Below, in pieces: positions 17,990 to 27,483 of a DNA stretch of 64,000 nt. Positions within the stretch are counted from its first letter, which is position 1, and each line of letters opens with the position of its first letter. The stretch is from Terriglobia bacterium (GTDB lineage Bacteria; Acidobacteriota; Terriglobia; Bryobacterales; Bryobacteraceae). The notes beneath the pieces were generated by a model. That model saw only the letters and a list, made by a program, of their open reading frames with translations, was not told the origin of the DNA and searched no databases. Made by a program: the position numbers and the translations under genes. The stretch is from contig JAIQFS010000001.1 of NCBI GenBank assembly GCA_020073145.1, positions 248,001 through 312,000 on the forward strand. Direction: 5' to 3'.

Positions 17990-19843
17990 ATGTGTGGCAT
18001 TGTCGGTTATGTCGGGACGCGGAAGGCGGTACCGATCATTCTGGAAGGTCTGAAGCGCCTGGAGTACCGGGGATACGATTCGGCCGGGCTGGCGGTGTAT
18101 AACGATGAAAACCGCCTCGAGGTCCGCCGCGCCCAAGGCAAACTGCGCAATCTCGAAGAGGCGGTCCGGCAGAGCCCGGTAGACGGCACGTTCGGCATCG
18201 GTCATACCCGCTGGGCCACGCATGGGCGTCCGACCGAAGAGAACGCCCACCCGCACCGTGACTGCAAAGGCGACGTGGTGGTGGTGCATAACGGTATCGT
18301 CGAAAACTACCTGGCGCTCAAGCATCAGCTCCAGACGGAAGGGCACGTTTTCAAGACCGAGACCGACACCGAGGTCATCGCGCACCTGGTGGAGAAGAAC
18401 TTCAAGGGCAATCTGGAAGAGGCGGTGCGCGCGTCGGTGAAGGAACTGACGGGGGTGTTCGCGCTGGCCGTGGTTTCGAGCTCCGATCCGAACAAGATCG
18501 TGGCCGCGCGGTCTGGGCCGCCGGTGGTGATCGGCATTGGAGACAACGAATACTTCGTGGCCTCGGACGTGCCGGCCATCCTCAGCCACACGCGCGACAT
18601 GTTTTTTCTGGCCGACGGCGACATGGCCATTCTCACGTCGGGCGGAGTGCGCCTGAGCGACTTCCAAGGCCGTCCGGTGAATCGCCAGATCTCCCATATT
18701 CTGTGGGACCCGATCATGGCGGAAAAAGGCGGCTATAAGCATTTCATGCTCAAGGAGATTTACGAGCAGCCGCGGTCGGTCAAAGACACCACGCTGGGAC
18801 GGGTGGGACAGGAGACGGGGCGCATCTTCCTGGATGAAATGGACATCACGCCGGCGGAGTTCGCGCGTTTCCGGGAAGTCAAGATCATCGCGTGCGGGAC
18901 GGCCTGGCATGCCGGGTTGGTCGGCAAATTCATGATCGAAAAACTGGCCGGCATCCCGGTGGAGGTCGACTACGGCAGCGAGTTCCGCTACCGGAATCCA
19001 ATCCTGGGCCCAGACACGCTCACGGTGGTGATCTCGCAGTCGGGCGAGACCGCCGATACGCTGGCGGCGCAGCGCGAGGCCAAGCTGAAGGGCTCCAGGA
19101 CGCTGGCGATCTGCAACGTGGTCGGCTCCATGGTGACGCGAGAGGCCGCGGGCACGATCTATACCCACGCCGGGCCGGAGATCGGGGTGGCGGCGACGAA
19201 GACGTTTACGGCGCAACTCACCGCGCTGTTCATTCTCGGAATGTACCTGGGACAGGCGAACCGGCGGCTGGACGAGAGCGCATCGCGATGTCTGGTACAA
19301 GAGCTGCTGCAGATACCGGCAAAACTGGAATCGGTGCTCTCCAACGACCCGCAGTATGAGACGCTGGGCCGCGAACTTCATCACGCCACCGACGCGCTGT
19401 ATCTTGGGCGGGGAATTCACTTCCCCATCGCGTTGGAAGGCGCGCTCAAGTTGAAAGAGATCTCCTACGTCCATGCCGAGGGGTACCCGGCAGGCGAGAT
19501 GAAACATGGCCCGAACGCGCTGATCGATGAGAAGCTGCCGGTGGTGGTGCTGGCGACGCGCGATCCCAACAACGACGAAAGCCGGATTCTTTATGAAAAG
19601 ACCCTCTCGAACATCCAGGAAGTGAAGGCGCGCGAGGGCATCGTGGTGGCGGTGGCCACGCAAGGCGATCCCGAGGTGCACAAAATTGCCGATCACGTGA
19701 TCGAGATTCCGCCGTGCTCGGAGCTGCTGGCGCCCATCCTGGAGATAGTGCCGTTGCAGTTGCTGGCCTATCATATCGCCGTACGGCGCGGCTGCGACGT
19801 GGACCAACCGCGCAACCTGGCCAAGAGCGTCACGGTGGAGTAG
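17990..19843 (+). CDS. glmS: Glutamine--fructose-6-phosphate aminotransferase (isomerizing)
   Basis: GlmS makes glucosamine-6-phosphate for cell-wall and polysaccharide synthesis. The 617-residue length is normal. Cys2 (MCGIVGYVG) is the glutaminase nucleophile, followed by [15 protein letters not shown]-type sequence and [11 protein letters not shown]. Two SIS domains follow, with SQSGETADT near residue 347 and the lysine of the isomerase site in the C-terminal NLAKSVTVE. No glmS ribozyme-like region fits in the short upstream gap, and the promoter looks leaderless. Confidence 0.97.
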   Translation: MCGIVGYVGTRKAVPIILEGLKRLEYRGYDSAGLAVYNDENRLEVRRAQGKLRNLEEAVRQSPVDGTFGIGHTRWATHGRPTEENAHPHRDCKGDVVVVHNGIVENYLALKHQLQTEGHVFKTETDTEVIAHLVEKNFKGNLEEAVRASVKELTGVFALAVVSSSDPNKIVAARSGPPVVIGIGDNEYFVASDVPAILSHTRDMFFLADGDMAILTSGGVRLSDFQGRPVNRQISHILWDPIMAEKGGYKHFMLKEIYEQPRSVKDTTLGRVGQETGRIFLDEMDITPAEFARFREVKIIACGTAWHAGLVGKFMIEKLAGIPVEVDYGSEFRYRNPILGPDTLTVVISQSGETADTLAAQREAKLKGSRTLAICNVVGSMVTREAAGTIYTHAGPEIGVAATKTFTAQLTALFILGMYLGQANRRLDESASRCLVQELLQIPAKLESVLSNDPQYETLGRELHHATDALYLGRGIHFPIALEGALKLKEISYVHAEGYPAGEMKHGPNALIDEKLPVVVLATRDPNNDESRILYEKTLSNIQEVKAREGIVVAVATQGDPEVHKIADHVIEIPPCSELLAPILEIVPLQLLAYHIAVRRGCDVDQPRNLAKSVTVE

Positions 19844-19994
19844 GGCTCCGGCGGCGGGTTGCCGAATCGAGGAACGCGTTTAGCCGCTGGTAAGAAGATT
19901 GCCGGGACCGGCGGGTCCTCACGATCCCTTCGCAGTGAAGCCCTCTTCCAGCGAAGACCCTGCCGATTGTGGATAATGAAACGCGGAGGTGCGA

Positions 19995-20357
19995 ATGGCT
20001 TTTAAGGCAAGTGTACGTCACACGAGCGATGTCGCGATTGTCGATCTGGCGGGCAAGCTGACGCTGGGAGAGGGTTGCGGCACGCTGCGGGAGACCATCA
20101 AGGACGCGATCGCCAAAGGGGACCGCAAGATCCTGGTGAACCTGAAGGAGACGACGTACATCGACAGCTCGGGGTTGGGCGAACTGGTCTCGTCCTACGC
20201 CAGCGTCACCAACGCCGGCGGGCAGATTAAACTCCTGAATGCGGAGAGCCGGGTTCACGACCTGCTGACCGTCACCAAGCTGTACAGCGTGTTTGAGAGC
20301 TTCTCGAACGAGGCTGTCGCGCTGATCAGTTTCACCGGCAGCGCGGCCAAGGCCTGA
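19995..20357 (+). CDS. STAS-domain anti-sigma factor antagonist
   Basis: A 120-residue single-domain protein of the SpoIIAA type, which in partner-switching systems binds an anti-sigma kinase unless phosphorylated. The phosphorylation-site region is YIDSSGLGELVSSY (serine near residue 59). GGQIKLLNAESRVHDLLTVT is also characteristic. GGAGG six to ten bases before the ATG at 19995 sets the start. No partner kinase or phosphatase gene is adjacent, so its target is unknown. A GATAAT at 19972-19977 may be its -10. Confidence 0.9.
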   Translation: MAFKASVRHTSDVAIVDLAGKLTLGEGCGTLRETIKDAIAKGDRKILVNLKETTYIDSSGLGELVSSYASVTNAGGQIKLLNAESRVHDLLTVTKLYSVFESFSNEAVALISFTGSAAKA

Positions 20358-20443
20358 GAACTCACCCGGCGCGATGGGGCCGCCATATCCTTGACGGCCT
20401 TGACGACTGGCTGGAGTGCGAGCCGCCAAATTTTCTGCAAGGG

Positions 20444-21574
20444 TTAAGGAGAAGGCGGATCCTGCCGCGCCACGCGCGACACGGCGTTGACCACCTTGCG
20501 ATACGGAATCTCGTCGTAGCTTTCGAAGTTCAGCCATTCCCCATCCCGCCAGCTCGAATAGTACCAGCGCGCCAGCACCGCGAGATACTCCTGGCGCTCA
20601 CGCACGGTCAGCGGGCGCGGCGTCACCGCGGCGAAGGTTTCGCGGAGCTGACGGTCGAGCGATACCGGCCTGCCTTCCTGGACTTCGAAGCTGAACCGGC
20701 GCGGCATCTGCCAGTTCCCGTCGCGCACGAACCACAGCTCCACCGAGCCCGCCGCCAGTGAGCGGGTGATGGCCACGCCGTGCAGATGGTCGACATCGCG
20801 CGCCAGTTCGTCGCGCAGTTTCAACACGTCCTGCACCTTTTCGAAGCGCTTGTGCAGGCGGGCCGCCTCTTCGAAGTTCGTTTCTTGGCTCAACAGGTCG
20901 CGGGAGTGCGCGATGGAATCGAGGAGAGATCGACCGTCAGTGCGCAAGAACTCCGTCACCCGCGCCACCTCATGCGCGTACTCGGCCGGTCCCACGACTT
21001 GCTGACAAGGGCGCAGGCACATCCCCATCTCACCGTAAATACATCCCGGGTGCGCGGGAGAGGGCGCCAGATCCTCCTGACAGCGCCGCATCTGGAAGAG
21101 GTCGAGGAACTGTTCTTCGAAACGTTCGGCGGAAGCGCGCGACCGGAAGGGGCCGAAGTACAGGCCCGCCGTGCGCGTCAGGTGCGTGGTGATGTGGCTG
21201 CGTGGGAATTCGTTGTGGAGGACGAGCTTGACGTAAGGGGGCATGCGCAGGCGGAGGACGTCCAAGTACCGAGCGGCGAAGTGACGTTTAGCGGCTTCGT
21301 AATGGACCACGCTCGATTCCAGGCCTGAGGCCGTGAGCTGGTATTCAATGCGCGCCACGGTGTAGCGGAGGTTGAGCAGGCGCGACGGTTTTTCCCGCTC
21401 CTTTAAGAGCCGTAACAGGCGGCGCCGCAGGAGCGCGGTCTTGGAAAGGTAGGGGTCGCCTTCCTTCGGCCACAGAATGAAGACGGCGGGAGAGTTGGGC
21501 ACCAATGCAAGCTCGGCGTCCAATTGGGTGAGATCTTCACCGACGTTGATAGCCGTCATCACGGGTGCAGCCAC
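20444..21574 (-). CDS. UvrC-like protein lacking the 3' nuclease half
   Basis: A 376-residue relative of the N-terminal half of excinuclease subunit UvrC. The GIY-YIG region is degenerate: the family GVYLF and YVGKA motifs read AVFIL and YLSKT here. The cysteine cluster (RRCQEDLAP...CIYGEMGMCLRPC) matches the iron-sulfur-type ligands of UvrC, and FEEAARLHKRFEKVQDVLKL is a UVR helix pair. RNase H-like and helix-hairpin-helix domains are missing. It follows thrS by 39 bases and is probably cotranscribed. It may have a structural or regulatory repair role rather than full incision activity. Confidence 0.8.
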   Translation of the reverse strand: MAAPVMTAINVGEDLTQLDAELALVPNSPAVFILWPKEGDPYLSKTALLRRRLLRLLKEREKPSRLLNLRYTVARIEYQLTASGLESSVVHYEAAKRHFAARYLDVLRLRMPPYVKLVLHNEFPRSHITTHLTRTAGLYFGPFRSRASAERFEEQFLDLFQMRRCQEDLAPSPAHPGCIYGEMGMCLRPCQQVVGPAEYAHEVARVTEFLRTDGRSLLDSIAHSRDLLSQETNFEEAARLHKRFEKVQDVLKLRDELARDVDHLHGVAITRSLAAGSVELWFVRDGNWQMPRRFSFEVQEGRPVSLDRQLRETFAAVTPRPLTVRERQEYLAVLARWYYSSWRDGEWLNFESYDEIPYRKVVNAVSRVARQDPPSP

Positions 21575-21613
21575 GGGTCTCGGGCGCGAGGGACGGGAAC
21601 ACCCCGTGCTCTG

Positions 21614-23548
21614 TTATTCGGACACGGCCTTGGAGTCAATCAGCTTCCGAATCTCGACTAGGAACTCAGCCAGCGGCTTGGCGCCCTGGTCCCCGTGCTT
21701 CCGGTTGCGCACGGCCACTTGCCCGCTCTGCTGCTCGCGGTCGCCGACCACCAGCATATACGGGACCTTTTGCAGCTGCGCCTCGCGGATCTTGAGGTTG
21801 ACCTTTTCGCTGCGGTCGTCGAGGGTCGCGCGGACACCGGCTTGTTCGAGTTGCGCTCGCACGCTGCGCGCGTATTCGAGCTGCCGGTCGGTAATGGGAA
21901 GCACGGTGGCTTGAACCGGCGCCAGCCACACCGGGAACGCGCCGGCGTAGTGCTCGATCAGGATTCCAAAGAAGCGCTCGATGGAGCCGTAAAGCGCGCG
22001 GTGAACCATCAGCGGCTGGTGGGCCTTGCCGTCTTCGGCAATGTACTCCAGCTCGAAGCGGCGCGGGAGAGTGAAATCGAACTGCACGGTGGAAAGCTGC
22101 CAGGGGCGGCCGATGGCATCTACCAGCTTGACGTCGATTTTCGGGCCGTAGAATGCGGCTTCATCGGGCATCACCTTGGCCTTGATGTTCAGCCGCTCGG
22201 TGGCGCTGCGCAGTGCGCTTTCGGCGAGATGCCACTGGTCGGGAGTGCCGTCGTACTTGCCGCTGACGCCGCCGTCCCAGGTGGAAAGCTCGGCATGATA
22301 ACTGTCGAACCCATAGGTGGTCAGGGTGTCCACCGCGAACTGGAGGCAGTTCACGATTTCATCTTCAATCTGCTCCTTCGTGCAGAAGATATGGGCGTCG
22401 TCCTGGGTGAATCCGCGGACCCGGAACAAGCCGTTGAGGACGCCCGAGCGTTCGTAGCGGTACACCGTCCCCAACTCGCCGAGCCGTACCGGCAGATCGC
22501 GGTAGCTGTGCTGACCGTCCTTATAGATCAGGATGTGGAACGGGCAGTTCATGGGTTTGAGCTGGTACTCGGCATCATCCAGCTCCATGCGCGTGAACAT
22601 ATTCGCCTGGTAGAAATTGGCGTGGCCGGAGGTCTTCCACAGGTCAAAGCGAGCCACGTGCGGAGTGTAGACGAGCGAGTAGCCGCGCTTCAGGTATTGA
22701 TCGCGCATCCAATCTTCGAGCTGTTTGCGAATCATGCCGCCTTTGGGGTGGAAGAAGATCAGCCCAGGACCGGCCAATTCCTGAATACTGAACAGATCGA
22801 GTTCCTTGCCCAGCTTGCGGTGGTCGCGCTTCTTGGCTTCTTCGATCTGTTTGAGGTATTCCTCGAGGTCCTTCGGGCTGAAGAAAGCCGTGCCGTAAAT
22901 CCGCTGGAGCTGCTTGTTGTGCTCGTTGCCCTTCCAATAAGCGCCGGCGATGGACAGCAGCTTGAAGGCTTTGATTTTCGAGGTGTCGGGCACATGCGGG
23001 CCGCGGCAAAAGTCGATGAAGTGCGGCCCCAGGGTGTATTCGCTGAAGATCTCGCCGGCTCGCTCGGCGATCAACTCACATTTCATCCAGGCGTCGGCGT
23101 ATTTCTTCAGGCCGTCGGCCTTCGGAGTGTAGATGCGCTCGTAGGGCAGATGGCGCTTCTGGATCTCCCACATGCGCTTCTCGATTTTCTCCAGGTCTTC
23201 GGGAGTGAATGGCGTGGCCCGGTCGAAGTCATAGTAGAAGCCGGTATCGATGGGGGGGCCGATCCCCAGTTTGGTTTCGGGGTACAACTCCAGCACGGCG
23301 GCCGCCAGCAGGTGGGCGGTGGAATGGCGATAGACTTCCAGAGCATCGGGATCCTTGTTGGTGAGGATCTGCAGGGTGGCGTTGCTTTCCAGGGGGCGGG
23401 TGAGATCGTACAAATCTCCGTTGACCTTGGCCACGATGGCCGCATCCGCCAGCCGGGGGCTGATCTTCTGGGCGATGTCGAGAGGCCGAGTACCTGGCGG
23501 CACGGACTGTTTACTGCCGTCGGGCAGCGTGATTTCGATCGGGTTCAT
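21614..23548 (-). CDS. thrS: Threonine--tRNA ligase
   Basis: ThrRS charges tRNA-Thr. The 644-residue protein has a TGS domain at the N terminus (ITLPDGSKQSVPPGTRPLDI), the editing domain with HSTAHLLAAAV, and the class II catalytic core with the zinc ligands (LKPMNCPFHI and later histidines). FRVRGFTQDDAHIFC is motif 2. The anticodon-binding domain ends the protein. No T-box-like leader is apparent in the 100-base gap to the divergent sigma-factor gene. Confidence 0.97.
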   Translation of the reverse strand: MNPIEITLPDGSKQSVPPGTRPLDIAQKISPRLADAAIVAKVNGDLYDLTRPLESNATLQILTNKDPDALEVYRHSTAHLLAAAVLELYPETKLGIGPPIDTGFYYDFDRATPFTPEDLEKIEKRMWEIQKRHLPYERIYTPKADGLKKYADAWMKCELIAERAGEIFSEYTLGPHFIDFCRGPHVPDTSKIKAFKLLSIAGAYWKGNEHNKQLQRIYGTAFFSPKDLEEYLKQIEEAKKRDHRKLGKELDLFSIQELAGPGLIFFHPKGGMIRKQLEDWMRDQYLKRGYSLVYTPHVARFDLWKTSGHANFYQANMFTRMELDDAEYQLKPMNCPFHILIYKDGQHSYRDLPVRLGELGTVYRYERSGVLNGLFRVRGFTQDDAHIFCTKEQIEDEIVNCLQFAVDTLTTYGFDSYHAELSTWDGGVSGKYDGTPDQWHLAESALRSATERLNIKAKVMPDEAAFYGPKIDVKLVDAIGRPWQLSTVQFDFTLPRRFELEYIAEDGKAHQPLMVHRALYGSIERFFGILIEHYAGAFPVWLAPVQATVLPITDRQLEYARSVRAQLEQAGVRATLDDRSEKVNLKIREAQLQKVPYMLVVGDREQQSGQVAVRNRKHGDQGAKPLAEFLVEIRKLIDSKAVSE

Positions 23549-23627
23549 AGGGAAATTTCAGCGTAACATGTTGGTCGGACTGAGTGGCAGGCCGGGAAGG
23601 CTGACAGGGCCGGGAAGGCTGGTGCGC

Positions 23628-23652
23628 TATGATGAAGAAAGCGCTTCTTCAT
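23628..23652 (+). promoter_or_regulatory. -10 element and inverted repeat at the ECF sigma start
   Basis: TATGAT at 23628-23633 is a plausible -10. An inverted repeat, ATGAAGAA (23632-23639), five-base centre, TTCTTCAT (23645-23652), overlaps both this -10 and the start codon. It could be an operator or an mRNA hairpin hiding the start codon. Confidence 0.45.
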
Positions 23653-24271
23653 GACAGCCTCCAGTCAAGCCGGGTTCGACGAAACGACGCTGGTGACCCA
23701 GGCTCGCGGCGGCGATAACCGCGCGTTCGCCGAGTTGGTGAAGCATTATGAGGCCAAGATCTTCCGCCTGGCTCAGCACATTACGCAGAACCGTGAAGAC
23801 GCCGAAGACGTCCTGCAGGAGACGTTTCTCAAGGCGTACGAGCATCTCGACCAGTTTCAAGGCAATTCGAAATTCTATACCTGGATCGTCCGGATCGCAG
23901 TCAATCAGGCTCTGATGAAGCTACGACGCCGCCGGACCGACAAGTCGGTTTCGCTCGATGAAACCATCGATACCGGCGAAGACACGGTGACGCGGGAGGT
24001 CGCGGCCTGGGGCGAGGATCCTGAGCAACAGTTTACCCGCGAGGAGCTGGGCCAGATCCTGGATGCCTCCATTCAGAGTCTGGCTCCGACGTACCGCTCG
24101 GTGTTCCTTCTGCGGGATGTGGACGATCTTTCCACGGAAGAGACGGCGGAGGCCCTCGGGCTTTCGGTGCCGGCGGTCAAGAGCCGGCTGTTGCGGGCCC
24201 GCTTGCAGTTGCGCGAAAAGCTGACCCGGTACTTCAAACGCAAGGGAGACGACACCTTTGCTTACTTGTAA
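23651..24271 (+). CDS. ECF-family RNA polymerase sigma factor
   Basis: A 206-residue sigma-70 family protein of the extracytoplasmic-function type. Region 2 is FRLAQHITQNREDAEDVLQE followed by WIVRIAVNQALMKLRRRR. Region 4 is DLSTEETAEALGLSVPAVKS, followed by RLLRARLQLREKL. Its 3' end overlaps a small zinc-finger anti-sigma gene by 14 bases, the usual ECF pairing. The start codon lies inside an inverted repeat that may control expression. Confidence 0.95.
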   Translation: MTASSQAGFDETTLVTQARGGDNRAFAELVKHYEAKIFRLAQHITQNREDAEDVLQETFLKAYEHLDQFQGNSKFYTWIVRIAVNQALMKLRRRRTDKSVSLDETIDTGEDTVTREVAAWGEDPEQQFTREELGQILDASIQSLAPTYRSVFLLRDVDDLSTEETAEALGLSVPAVKSRLLRARLQLREKLTRYFKRKGDDTFAYL

Positions 24272-24500
24272 GGATTTTCTCGCCGAACTGAGCGATTATC
24301 TGGACGAGCGCATTGACGCCGAGCTTCGCGCCAAGCTGGAGCGGCACATTACGGAGTGTCCGAACTGCTGGGTCATCGCCGATACGACCCGGAAGACCAT
24401 CCAGATTTACAAGGGCATGGACCCTTACCCGATTCCCAGCGAGGTGGAAACCCGGCTGATGCTAGCGCTGGAAAAGCGGATGGCGGCGAAGCAGAAGTAG
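24258..24500 (+). CDS. Zinc-finger anti-sigma factor
   Basis: An 80-residue protein with the anti-sigma zinc-finger fold: LTCKDFLAELSDYLDE, then the HITECPNC signature (His-x3-Cys-x2-Cys). Proteins of this type sequester the partner ECF sigma, sometimes in response to redox. There is no membrane segment, so sensing would be cytoplasmic. The likely start is the TTG at 24258, overlapping the sigma gene by 14 bases. Confidence 0.88.
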   Translation: MLTCKDFLAELSDYLDERIDAELRAKLERHITECPNCWVIADTTRKTIQIYKGMDPYPIPSEVETRLMLALEKRMAAKQK

Positions 24501-24513
24501 CTTCGCCCCTGCC

Positions 24514-26970
24514 CTATTTCAACGCCAGCGTCACTCCGGTTTGTGCCGAGGCCGCGCCGATACTGACTGTAAGGGGCACGGCTTTGCCCGGAGTGGCATC
24601 TGGGGGAACCGTGACATTCAACTGGAGCAGACCGGGAAAGGAGCCGGCGGGAACACCGGTGACCACGGGCGCAGCGGCTTTTCCGTCGATCGTCACCGAG
24701 GCCGCCGTATTCGTGTCAACCCCGGCGGGAGCGGGCGTCGTGGAGGAGACTGGAGTCGCCGCGCACCCACCCACGGTCAACTGGCACCGGGTGATCCCAA
24801 AGCCGGTCAGATACAGAACCACGATGGGGGCGGACTTCATCAGCGCAGGGTTGGTGGCCGAGTTGATGGTGTAATCGTTGGTCGCCGCGATGTAGTTCAG
24901 AACCGAGCCCTGGCCTTTTCCCGAGGCATCGGCCGTGAAGATTCCAGGTACGGCCGCCACCACGGTGAGGTCGACGGGTTTGGAGGTCAGCCCGGCATAG
25001 CTGACGGTCAACTTGACGGAGGCTGCACTGGCCACCTCAAACGGAACCATAGCCCCCACCTGCCCCGCGCTGGTGTAGATCAGGGCGGCGTCATAGACCG
25101 GGTGTACGCTATCGTCAAACTGCACTCCGGTAACGCCAGCGGGCGGCGATCCGGACGGTAAGACGATCGGCAGAGGGTTCGCATTCGGATCGTAGACCGA
25201 GAGGACGGCTGGACCGAGGCCGGTTCCGAAAATCGCGATCAATTCTCCGGGCGCCACGGAGCCGGAGGCATAGCTCGCCGCATTGCCCACTCCCAACACC
25301 CGAGGTTCGGGTCCGTATACTTCGATCTGGGCTTCGTTGGAGTCTCCCCCTCCCGGGGCCGGGGTGTGGGCGGTCAACCGGAGAGTGCCCAGCTTGGTGA
25401 GGTAGGTATTGGGGACCGTCACCTGCAGCGCGCCGTCACTCAGGCGCCTTTGGGTTAAGTTGCCGATGGGGCCGACCGACGTCGGTGTACCACTCACGGC
25501 GGCGGGGCTTCCGGTCAGTGCGATCCCGAGACCGGGAGGAAAGGGTGTGGCAGCATCGAAGGACCAGGCGAAGGGTCCTGTACCTCCAGCCACGGTGAGA
25601 TTGGCCGAGTACAGGCTCCCGACCGTCCCGGAAGGCAACACGCCGCCCACCGTAATCCAGACCGAGCCGCCGGGCGGTGTGCCGGTGGCGTGCACTGTCA
25701 GGCTGACCGGCATGTAGGCACTCAACCCGTGGGCGTCGGTCACTGTCAGCACCACGGAGTACGTGCCTGCGGCGGGAGCCGCGCCGCTCAAGACTCCTGC
25801 CGTACTCAGGGTTAGGCCCGAACCGGTCAAGCCGGTGGCGGACCACGAATAGGGGGCGGTCCCGCCGGCCGCGAAGGCCCCTAAGTTCTGCGAGTAGGCG
25901 GTTCCCACGTATCCGGTGGGCAACGGCGATGCCAGGATCAGGCGAAGGAAGTTCGCTCCATTCTGGTAGACGGGTATGGATATCGTATCCGAGGCAGTGA
26001 GAGGAGAACCGCTCGAATCGGTGACTGTAACTACGGTCGAACTGGTGAAACCGGAGGCGGAGACGGTGGTCGTGTCGAAAAAGCCGGTCCCGTCCAGGAC
26101 CACGGTGGTCGAGCCGGTGCCGCCGGCAGTAAGGACGACGCCGGATGGCCAGGTATCGGTGACCGCGGGCACAGCGGCCTGGACGTTCAACGTGATGGGA
26201 TACGTGGTCGATTTGTTGATGGCCGTGGGCGCCGAGATGGTGATGTTAGCCGCGTAGGATTTCGGAATCAGCTTGGCGAGTTCGGTGGGATCGATACTGA
26301 CCGTGAGCGGCATGTAAAGTCCCCCCACTTGCACCGAACCCGTCGGATTGAGTTTCAGCCAGGGAGCTCCCGAAACCGACACGGTGACGGACAACGGCGC
26401 GCCATTGCTGTACATCAGGAAGAGCTGGTTCGCCGGAGTTGCGGCGCCGGTGACGTAGTTAAACGTTAAACCGCCGGGCGGGCTGAAGCTCAACTGCGAA
26501 GGCGGAGGAATCACCACCAGGGTCACGGCAATGGTTTGGGTGACGGGGTTGCCGCCGGAGTCCGTCGCGGAGAGCGTGATGGTGGCCGAATAGGAGCCCG
26601 CCGCCAGCGAGGTGGGCGTGACCGTGACGCTGAAGCTTCCCGGGATCTTGATGTTCGCTCCGCGCTGGTAGGAAGGCTCCAACCAATCCCCGTTGCTGGG
26701 CAAATCGCCGCTCACTCCGATGGTGGCCACCAGACTGGTGGCGTTGGTCTTCAAAGCCACGCTCTGCGACACCGGCAGTTTGGCCGTGGGGCCCAGTTGG
26801 TATTGAAAGGTCAGCGAGGCGGGGGTGGCGGTGATGGTGGTGGGGATCACCACTTGTGCTGGAAGCAGGACCGGCACGGCCAACAGGCCCACGGCCGGGA
26901 GCAAGCCTCTCAGCGCCAGGCTTGGGCAGAAGGCAGAGAGACGCACGCGAAGAACCTCCAGCCCCTTCAT
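24514..26970 (-). CDS. Secreted multi-Ig-like protein with Solibacter-type C-terminal domain
   Basis: An 818-residue exported protein. After a signal region (LLPAVGLLAVPVLLPAQ) come BACON/Ig-like beta domains (residues about 40-270), two putative-Ig (He_PIG-type) units (GTAYSQNLGAFAAGGTAPYS and GSLYSANLTVAGGTGPFAWS), then a C-terminal region of about 220 residues starting NAASYASGSVAPGELIAIFG. The last region matches what I know as the Solibacter uncharacterised C-terminal domain (TIGR03437). It reads AALIYTSAGQVGAMVPFEV internally. The second He_PIG unit breaks off at VSGTPTSVGPIGNL and switches to IPT/TIG-like sequence, so the gene looks mosaic. Probably surface or matrix protein. Confidence 0.88.
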   Translation of the reverse strand: MKGLEVLRVRLSAFCPSLALRGLLPAVGLLAVPVLLPAQVVIPTTITATPASLTFQYQLGPTAKLPVSQSVALKTNATSLVATIGVSGDLPSNGDWLEPSYQRGANIKIPGSFSVTVTPTSLAAGSYSATITLSATDSGGNPVTQTIAVTLVVIPPPSQLSFSPPGGLTFNYVTGAATPANQLFLMYSNGAPLSVTVSVSGAPWLKLNPTGSVQVGGLYMPLTVSIDPTELAKLIPKSYAANITISAPTAINKSTTYPITLNVQAAVPAVTDTWPSGVVLTAGGTGSTTVVLDGTGFFDTTTVSASGFTSSTVVTVTDSSGSPLTASDTISIPVYQNGANFLRLILASPLPTGYVGTAYSQNLGAFAAGGTAPYSWSATGLTGSGLTLSTAGVLSGAAPAAGTYSVVLTVTDAHGLSAYMPVSLTVHATGTPPGGSVWITVGGVLPSGTVGSLYSANLTVAGGTGPFAWSFDAATPFPPGLGIALTGSPAAVSGTPTSVGPIGNLTQRRLSDGALQVTVPNTYLTKLGTLRLTAHTPAPGGGDSNEAQIEVYGPEPRVLGVGNAASYASGSVAPGELIAIFGTGLGPAVLSVYDPNANPLPIVLPSGSPPAGVTGVQFDDSVHPVYDAALIYTSAGQVGAMVPFEVASAASVKLTVSYAGLTSKPVDLTVVAAVPGIFTADASGKGQGSVLNYIAATNDYTINSATNPALMKSAPIVVLYLTGFGITRCQLTVGGCAATPVSSTTPAPAGVDTNTAASVTIDGKAAAPVVTGVPAGSFPGLLQLNVTVPPDATPGKAVPLTVSIGAASAQTGVTLALK

Positions 26971-27024
26971 CGGCGGGATCGAACTCGAACTTGAGGGCCG
27001 AAGTCTTCCCCGACCGTCGGACTG

Positions 27025-27477
27025 TCAGCGATGCCGCGCGGGGTGGAAGGAGTCGGGCGGGGCCGAACTGGGTTCCGGACTCTCAATGTTGAGGTTCACT
27101 ACAATCGGTTCCTGGCCGCTGCGCACCACCACGGCTTCCACCGGTTCATCCGGCTTGGCGTTGATTTCCTGGTGCGGGACGAAGGGCGGGACGTAAATAA
27201 AATCGCCGGGGCCCGCTTCGTCCACGAACTCCAACTTCTCCCCCCAGCGAAACCGCGCGCGGCCCTTCACGATGTAGAGCACGGTTTCCAGTTCGCCATG
27301 GTGATGCGCGCCGGTCTTGGCATCCGGCTGCACCACCACGGTGCCGGCCCAGAGCTTGTTGGCGCCCGCGGTGGCGTGAGTGATGGCGGCGGCGCGCGTC
27401 ATGCCGGGGGTCTGCGGAGTATTGGTGTCGAGCTCGCCCGCGCGGACGATGCGGATGCCGTGCTGCTTCCAGTCCAT
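27025..27477 (-). CDS. Cupin-domain protein
   Basis: A 150-residue single-cupin protein. Motif 1 is GAHHHGELETVLYIVKGRAR (metal ligands HHH and Glu), and motif 2 is PGDFIYVPPFVPHQE. Such proteins bind a metal and a small ligand or act as isomerases or dioxygenases; the function here is unknown. The ATG lies seven bases after a TAGCAT -10-like element on the same strand with no ribosome binding site. The gene is divergent from the POT transporter with only 42 bases between start codons. Confidence 0.9.
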   Translation of the reverse strand: MDWKQHGIRIVRAGELDTNTPQTPGMTRAAAITHATAGANKLWAGTVVVQPDAKTGAHHHGELETVLYIVKGRARFRWGEKLEFVDEAGPGDFIYVPPFVPHQEINAKPDEPVEAVVVRSGQEPIVVNLNIESPEPSSAPPDSFHPARHR

Positions 27478-27483
27478 TTCGCC

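Noticed and set aside
17852-19807. 651-codon frame antisense to glmS
   Set aside because: Composition (His/Arg/Gln-rich) is typical of the complement of a GC-rich gene; glmS is unmistakable on the other strand.
21695-23566. 623-codon frame antisense to thrS
   Set aside because: Same reason; thrS motifs are complete on the minus strand.
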